A stretch of 9,908 nucleotides of DNA, taken from an uncultured Christensenellaceae bacterium (GTDB lineage Bacteria; Bacillota; Clostridia; Christensenellales; Pumilibacteraceae). The position numbers were made by a program, and so were the translations under genes. The DNA is taken from the NCBI GenBank assembly GCA_910588315.1, contig CAJUQF010000002.1, positions 53,977-63,884 on the forward strand. The letters run 5' to 3'. Below the pieces are notes generated by a model. The model had not been told where the DNA came from. It did not search any database and was given only the letters and a program-made list of their open reading frames with translations. Of the stretch, positions 5,501-9,908 are shown in pieces. Each line of letters starts with the position of its first letter. Position 1 is the first letter of the stretch.

Positions 5501-7645
5501 TTATGCCTGCTTGATAAATATAACGTCGCTGCCGCGTTTACTGTCGATCGTAAACTCGTAGCCGTCATCCATAAGCGTTGCTCCCGATATGCGAGTGACC
5601 CTTACTTTTCCGTTGCCGTCGGTAAATTGATAGTCGCAGTCGCGTTTTAAGCCTTTCAACTTGATTATTTTTTTACTTTCCGAGCAGTTATCCTGACGGA
5701 AAAGCTGCACGACGCCCTCGTTTTTATCGCCGTCGAAAAACTCCCACGCAGTCCAGTCGCCTGTGTCCCCCTGCGAATGCCAATCGGTGAGCGGATAGTA
5801 GTCGTTAAAAAGATACTTGCCGAACTTTTTGTATTCTGCCGTGTACTCATTAAGTTTATCGAAAAGTCCGTCGACCGTATTGAACAAAAATACCGATTTA
5901 TACACGCCCGCATAACCGGCTCTGCTGTTATATTGCTCTACGCCCTTCATGTCGTTTGCTCTATCGTATGCTGCCGATCCGAAATACGGTATCCACTTAA
6001 ACATACTGTGATTCATGGAAATACTCGTATTGGCGGTATTGAACTCCTCGGCGTCGGTACGGTGCATAGCTACGGCTCTGCGCATGGTTTCGAGATCATT
6101 TCTGTTGCCGCCCGACGCACAGCTGTCTATTATCATGCCGGGATAGCGCTCGAGGAGCATATCCCAAAGCTTGAGATGACCCTGAACGTGAAGATTTTCG
6201 GTAATGCCGTTGCGCATTTCACCCTGTAAGCCGTCTCCTATCAACCAATTGTCGATAGGGCCCATATTAAAGTCCTCGCGGTAAAAATCGATACCGTTCG
6301 CGTCTATGACCGAGCATATCTTTTTAAAGATATATTCGAGCGCGTCGGGATTCCCGAGATTTAAAAGGATCTGATCGCGTTGTTGACGGAACAACAGCCA
6401 TTCGGGTTTGATGCCGAGATTGTTTTTAAGCGTGACAACGTCGTCGTCGCCTATGCGCTCCGGTTCGAACCAGAGCATGGTCTTGCCGCCGTTTTCATGA
6501 ACGAGATCGCATATATCGGGCAGATTGCTCCACTGCCGGCTGTCCACCGTCCAACTGCCCACCTTGTACCAATTGCACACTATATCGCCGTTTTCTTTCA
6601 AATAGGAAAGGCTGTCGCCGCGGATCGATTGGAACCAAGTCGCGTCGTGCCAATATAAATCGGGGACAAAACCATGCTCGTACATGTTTTCGAGCGTTCG
6701 CATGGCGACGTCGCCCATAGTTTTTTGCGTAGCGCTGTCTCTGTCGAGCGGCAGGCATACCGAAACCTTGGGAGACAGCTTCTCCCCGTTCTCCTTGGGC
6801 ATGTTGCAGTCTATATACCACCTGCGCCACGTATTGGTCGCTACGTCCTCGTCGCGCTCGAAGTATCTCACAAACGCCATAAGCGGCGTGCGCACGGTCT
6901 CGCCAGGCTTGAGATATGTTCGCATTCCGATCGTACCGGTAGCGGTAAGATGCGTGACCCGCCCATTGCTCTTAAAGTCGGCATGCCAGGTACCCGGCCA
7001 ACCTATAGCCGCCATATATCCGCCGTCGTCGGTCTCCAGGTTGAAATAAGGAAACCCGTATGCCGTCGATCTGCCGCTCGTCGCCTCGAACGATACGCCC
7101 TGCGCCAGCTCATCGGCGCTTTTGACATACGGCGAATATAGATAGCCGTAGTCGCCGTTGATACCTTTCAGCGTGGGGTTGCTTCCCGATAAATCGATAT
7201 CGGCGACAAGCACGTTTTCGAGTACTGCGGTGTTTGTCTTCCCGACTGCGGTAAAGTATACCGTCCAATCGTAGGCATCGTAGTCGGGATAAAACGCCGT
7301 TTTAAGCGTGACCGAAAGCTTGCCGTCGCGATGCAGAAAGGTAAAATCCGTTTCCCGCTTGTCGCCTGCCGACGCGGCGCTCTTATTCAAAAGCTTAAAG
7401 TTTCTGCCGAAACCCTTGTGCGCTACCCCGCCGTAAACGAACGACACGGGGAAGTTTGCCATATCGCTTATGTACGCGTTATATTCTTCGCTTGCTTTGC
7501 TCACGGTTTCCTCCTCGCTTACCGTACTCAAGGTTGTTTCCCGATAGCCGGGCACGGCGCCGATTTGTTCTTCGGGCGCGGTTGAGCCGCAACCGGTAAG
7601 AGCGAGCAATGCGCTCGCCATCACTATTGCAACAATTTTTTTCAT
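5501..7645 (-). CDS. GH36 alpha-galactosidase-type lipoprotein
   Basis: This 714-residue protein has a lipoprotein signal (MKKIV... LTGC, lipidated Cys19), so it should be anchored on the outer face of the membrane. Residues about 60-280 fit the N-terminal beta-supersandwich of GH36 and about 290-620 the catalytic barrel. LWFEPER (391-397) is a family signature. FYREDFN (454-460) contains the predicted nucleophile Asp458. DSCASGGNRNDLETMRRA (507-524) followed by HRTD contains the predicted acid/base Asp531. The rest is a small C-terminal beta domain. The length is normal for the family and nothing essential is missing. GH36 enzymes retain configuration and release alpha-galactose; some act on alpha-N-acetylgalactosamine or related sugars, and the exact substrate is not decided here. 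The start is firm: GGAGGTGA at 7657-7650 has 7-nt spacing, and the ATG overlaps the upstream stop as ATGA, implying coupled translation. It is the last gene of its operon. Confidence 0.93.
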   Translation of the reverse strand: MKKIVAIVMASALLALTGCGSTAPEEQIGAVPGYRETTLSTVSEEETVSKASEEYNAYISDMANFPVSFVYGGVAHKGFGRNFKLLNKSAASAGDKRETDFTFLHRDGKLSVTLKTAFYPDYDAYDWTVYFTAVGKTNTAVLENVLVADIDLSGSNPTLKGINGDYGYLYSPYVKSADELAQGVSFEATSGRSTAYGFPYFNLETDDGGYMAAIGWPGTWHADFKSNGRVTHLTATGTIGMRTYLKPGETVRTPLMAFVRYFERDEDVATNTWRRWYIDCNMPKENGEKLSPKVSVCLPLDRDSATQKTMGDVAMRTLENMYEHGFVPDLYWHDATWFQSIRGDSLSYLKENGDIVCNWYKVGSWTVDSRQWSNLPDICDLVHENGGKTMLWFEPERIGDDDVVTLKNNLGIKPEWLLFRQQRDQILLNLGNPDALEYIFKKICSVIDANGIDFYREDFNMGPIDNWLIGDGLQGEMRNGITENLHVQGHLKLWDMLLERYPGMIIDSCASGGNRNDLETMRRAVAMHRTDAEEFNTANTSISMNHSMFKWIPYFGSAAYDRANDMKGVEQYNSRAGYAGVYKSVFLFNTVDGLFDKLNEYTAEYKKFGKYLFNDYYPLTDWHSQGDTGDWTAWEFFDGDKNEGVVQLFRQDNCSESKKIIKLKGLKRDCDYQFTDGNGKVRVTRISGATLMDDGYEFTIDSKRGSDVIFIKQA

Positions 7646-9908
7646 GCCTTCACCTCCACGGCGTTTTCTTTAAGAATCGTCATATAATCAAACAGATCCG
7701 CAATTTCCTTTTCGTCCGTCGCCGTCTCGTTACGCTCGATGAGCGATCGCATGGACAGATACGCATTGCGCGTGGTAAAGCTGTCCCGTTCTATCTTCGC
7801 GCACTGTTCGGCAAGCTCGTCGAGCTCGGCTTTGCTCCGCTTTTTCTCAAGCGCGTCGAACAGCTTGGATATAAGCTCCGCATTGCGATCGATATAAGTC
7901 TGCGACTCGGGGTCGTCTATCAATCCGTCCACGGCCGCTTTAAGCGCATTGTAGCCTTCCGCAAAGTACGCTTCGCCGTCGAGCGCGGCAAACCTCGCCT
8001 TTAACCCGACAAGCACGGACACGTCAGCGTCGAAGTCGCTCGACGTCACGGTAAAGTTGTCGAAGGTCTGCGCCGCATAGAACGAGCGCAATCCCACTCT
8101 GCCGCCGAAATAATCGGGTATAGCGTAGGAAAAAGCGAGGACGCCGTCGGCAAAGGCGTAAAGCGTGCCGGACTTTATAACGGCATCGACATGCACCCCG
8201 TTTCCGTTGTAATCGAGTCGAGTCTCCTTAATCATACCGACGTAGCCGTTCGCAAACTTATGGAGCTTAAGATAATATGTGTTTTCCCCGCTGACTTTTT
8301 CGACGTCGAGACACAGTCCGTGTATTCCGTCGGCATTGTGGGATGCGTCGCGGGAATTGAGATAAATACCGCCGTCTATCATGAAGTTTCCGGCAATGGG
8401 CGCAATATCGACGGACACCGCCATGTCGCCCGAAAAATCGTGCTTGTAGATGATCTTCTGTTCTTTCGCATAATGGATCGACACAAGCTTGCCGTCGCGA
8501 ATAAACGCACGATCTCCCGTCACGGAATAAAATCGGAACATGTCCTTTTGGCTCTCTTCCGAAAAATCGAAAGTATTTTTGCCGCCGATTATATCATATT
8601 CGCCGTATTCGGCATTCACCGCCCGTGCGTTCGCCGTGGTCGCGGCTTTGCGTACCGTTATTGCGGCGGGTTCGCTGTCCGCGAGCATTATGCGGAAGTT
8701 GTCTACATCCATATAGCTCGACCCGTCATATTCCCCGGTCGAGTTTATACACAAAACATTCAGATCGGACGACATGACGAAATGCGCGTGCTTAACTTCC
8801 CCGCTGCCGAGTTCCAAAGCCGTTGTAGGCGAACCGCCGATGGTGGTAAACTCGTATTTATTATTCCCCGTCACATTATGCACCGAATAGTCGAAGTCCA
8901 CCGTGATATATTTCCCCGACGGAAAATCTATGCCGTACCAACCCGAATTTTCTTTCCTGCTGTTTCTGATCTGGAACACATACGTAAGCCCGTCCGTCGC
9001 ACCCCTGAATCGGAGTACCCTGCCGTTTTCCGTTTGCGCTATCTCATGCCTGCCGTTCGAGTTGATCCATAAGCCGCCGTCGTCTATGGCGGTCACGTCG
9101 AAGTCGGTGTAAAACAGCACGTTGCTCGTTACGGTAAACACATACTCTCCGCCGCTCGCCGTCATCGTAAACGTCGTCGTTCCGAACAGCTTTTCCGCGA
9201 GCGCGGCTTTTATCACCAAGCCCGTAGCGCTGTCGAACGAGTACAGATCGGCGCTCACTTCGGTAGGCGTTTCGTAATGCTTGCCGCTGCGCTTGAGCGA
9301 AGTAACAGTCACCTTTCTACCGAACGTGCCGCCGACGGTGATATCCCCGCTGCCGTAGGTATAATCGTAAGTCGTTTTTTCGAGCGTCACCTTATAGTCG
9401 TCCGTCACTATATTTACCGTAAATACGGCGTCGAACAATACAGTCTCGACAGTGATGATATGATTGCCTATCTCTTCGGGCAAAGCGCTCTTGCTTATAA
9501 TTACGGTCTTATTTTCGTAAGTGTATGCGGTTGGCACGCCGTCGATCTTTACCTCTGTCACGGCGTACACGGTGTCGAACGGAACGGTCAGATCGCCGCC
9601 GGTGGTGTTATTGTACTCGGGCAAAGCTCCGCCCTGCACCGCAGAATCCAAAAGCGTTATGCGAAAATTGTCTATATCCATATAGCTCGAACCGTCATGG
9701 CTGAGGGTATTTACGCACATAATTCCTAAATTGTCGGTCTGCATTGTGAACCGTGCGTGCTTTACTTCGCCGCTGCCGAGTTCTAACGGTAACTCCGTAT
9801 TTTCAACGCCGGTGCCGTAGGTAAACACAAATCGGTTTTCACCAATCGCATTGTGTACCGAATAATCGAAGTCCACGGTCACATATTTCCCCGCAGGTAT
9901 ATCTACGC
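7642..9908 (-). CDS. Large modular carbohydrate-binding-like surface or secreted protein (5' end outside window)
   Basis: The frame is open to the right edge (755 codons plus two bases) and continues past a GTG at 9882, so the true N-terminus is outside the window. From N to C (residues counted from that GTG): a beta-sandwich repeat to about 80; a beta-rich, possibly Ig-like region (about 98-255); a short beta segment (about 258-310); a second copy of the first repeat (317-403); a concanavalin A-like lectin/LamG-type domain (about 436-614; FRFYSVTGDRAFIRDGKL, GRVGLRSF, FDNFTV); and two helical FIVAR-like segments (about 619-680 and 684-746). No sortase motif, dockerin or C-terminal membrane anchor is visible. 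No catalytic domain is seen in this part; one could lie in the missing N-terminus. It overlaps the GH36 gene by ATGA, so the two are made together. The likely role is binding or display of the GH36 substrate, an inference. Confidence 0.85.
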   Translation of the reverse strand, partial: VDIPAGKYVTVDFDYSVHNAIGENRFVFTYGTGVENTELPLELGSGEVKHARFTMQTDNLGIMCVNTLSHDGSSYMDIDNFRITLLDSAVQGGALPEYNNTTGGDLTVPFDTVYAVTEVKIDGVPTAYTYENKTVIISKSALPEEIGNHIITVETVLFDAVFTVNIVTDDYKVTLEKTTYDYTYGSGDITVGGTFGRKVTVTSLKRSGKHYETPTEVSADLYSFDSATGLVIKAALAEKLFGTTTFTMTASGGEYVFTVTSNVLFYTDFDVTAIDDGGLWINSNGRHEIAQTENGRVLRFRGATDGLTYVFQIRNSRKENSGWYGIDFPSGKYITVDFDYSVHNVTGNNKYEFTTIGGSPTTALELGSGEVKHAHFVMSSDLNVLCINSTGEYDGSSYMDVDNFRIMLADSEPAAITVRKAATTANARAVNAEYGEYDIIGGKNTFDFSEESQKDMFRFYSVTGDRAFIRDGKLVSIHYAKEQKIIYKHDFSGDMAVSVDIAPIAGNFMIDGGIYLNSRDASHNADGIHGLCLDVEKVSGENTYYLKLHKFANGYVGMIKETRLDYNGNGVHVDAVIKSGTLYAFADGVLAFSYAIPDYFGGRVGLRSFYAAQTFDNFTVTSSDFDADVSVLVGLKARFAALDGEAYFAEGYNALKAAVDGLIDDPESQTYIDRNAELISKLFDALEKKRSKAELDELAEQCAKIERDSFTTRNAYLSMRSLIERNETATDEKEIADLFDYMTILKENAVEVKA
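8674..8934 (-). repeat. Beta-sandwich repeat, copy 2
   Basis: This encodes residues 317-403 of the modular protein, from GIDFPSGKY to DVDNFRIMLADS. It matches copy 1 closely in protein and in DNA. For example, 8692-8729 matches 9661-9698 at 34 of 38 bases, 8786-8817 matches 9755-9786 at 29 of 32, and 8875-8918 matches 9850-9893 at 38 of 44 (counted by eye). Confidence 0.8.
9643..9908 (-). repeat. Beta-sandwich repeat, copy 1 (cut by window edge)
   Basis: This encodes VDIPAGKY to DIDNFRITLLDS and is the partner of the copy at 8674-8934, with both copies in the same frame of one gene. The shared hallmarks are TVDFDYSVHN, ELGSGEVKHA and DGSSYMD(I/V)DNFRI. DNA-level identity indicates a recent internal duplication or gene conversion. 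More copies could lie beyond the window. Confidence 0.8.

Noticed and set aside
8191..9072. Plus-strand open frame of 293 codons opposite the modular protein gene
   Set aside because: Low-complexity antisense translation without domain signals; the opposite strand has clear repeats and a lectin-like domain.
9880..9882. GTG as the start of the large modular protein
   Set aside because: The frame continues upstream to the window edge with residues matching the second repeat (VDIPAGKY versus IDFPSGKY), so this GTG is an internal Val codon.

Overview
The window looks like a carbohydrate-utilisation locus from a Gram-positive, Clostridia-like member of the Bacillota, probably an uncultured gut-type lineage. 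The grounds are strong GGAGG-type ribosome binding sites, a lipobox lipoprotein, large secreted multi-module proteins with C-terminal FIVAR-like helical segments, an AraC-type regulator of the kind that flanks glycan loci, and base composition near half G+C by eye. No rRNA, tRNA, CRISPR array or mobile element was seen. The taxonomic call is an inference.

Layout. On the minus strand at the left is a tightly packed operon, transcribed 4355 -> 1 and running off the left edge. It holds (i) a 423-residue cytosolic ADP-ribosylglycohydrolase-fold protein, (ii) a 698-residue exported protein of the same fold with two C-terminal beta-sandwich, carbohydrate-binding-like modules, and (iii) an exported protein that repeats those two modules without the catalytic domain (3' end outside the window). 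Stop and start of (i)/(ii) share one base, and (ii)/(iii) are 18 bp or less apart. Divergent from it, across a 69-bp intergenic region, is an AraC-family regulator on the plus strand (4425-5351). That spacer holds a near-consensus promoter and a 14-bp inverted repeat.

To the right of the regulator, 149 bp of non-coding DNA contain a strong bidirectional terminator and a second hairpin. Beyond this lies a second minus-strand operon entering from the right edge. Its first visible gene encodes a large modular surface or secreted protein (two near-identical beta-sandwich repeats, a concanavalin A-like lectin domain, helical FIVAR-like tail; N-terminus outside the window). It overlaps by ATGA a GH36 alpha-galactosidase-type lipoprotein of 714 residues.

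Working model (inference): the GH36 lipoprotein trims alpha-galactosyl or related groups at the cell surface, and the modular proteins bind the polymer or host glycan. The exported and cytosolic ADP-ribosylglycohydrolase-fold enzymes would act on a linked substrate outside and inside the cell, under an AraC regulator that senses a product. The exported enzyme fused to binding modules is the most unusual element. It suggests that this branch of the fold may cleave a glycan rather than protein-bound ADP-ribose. The AraC protein could control both operons, but only the left one shares its promoter region.
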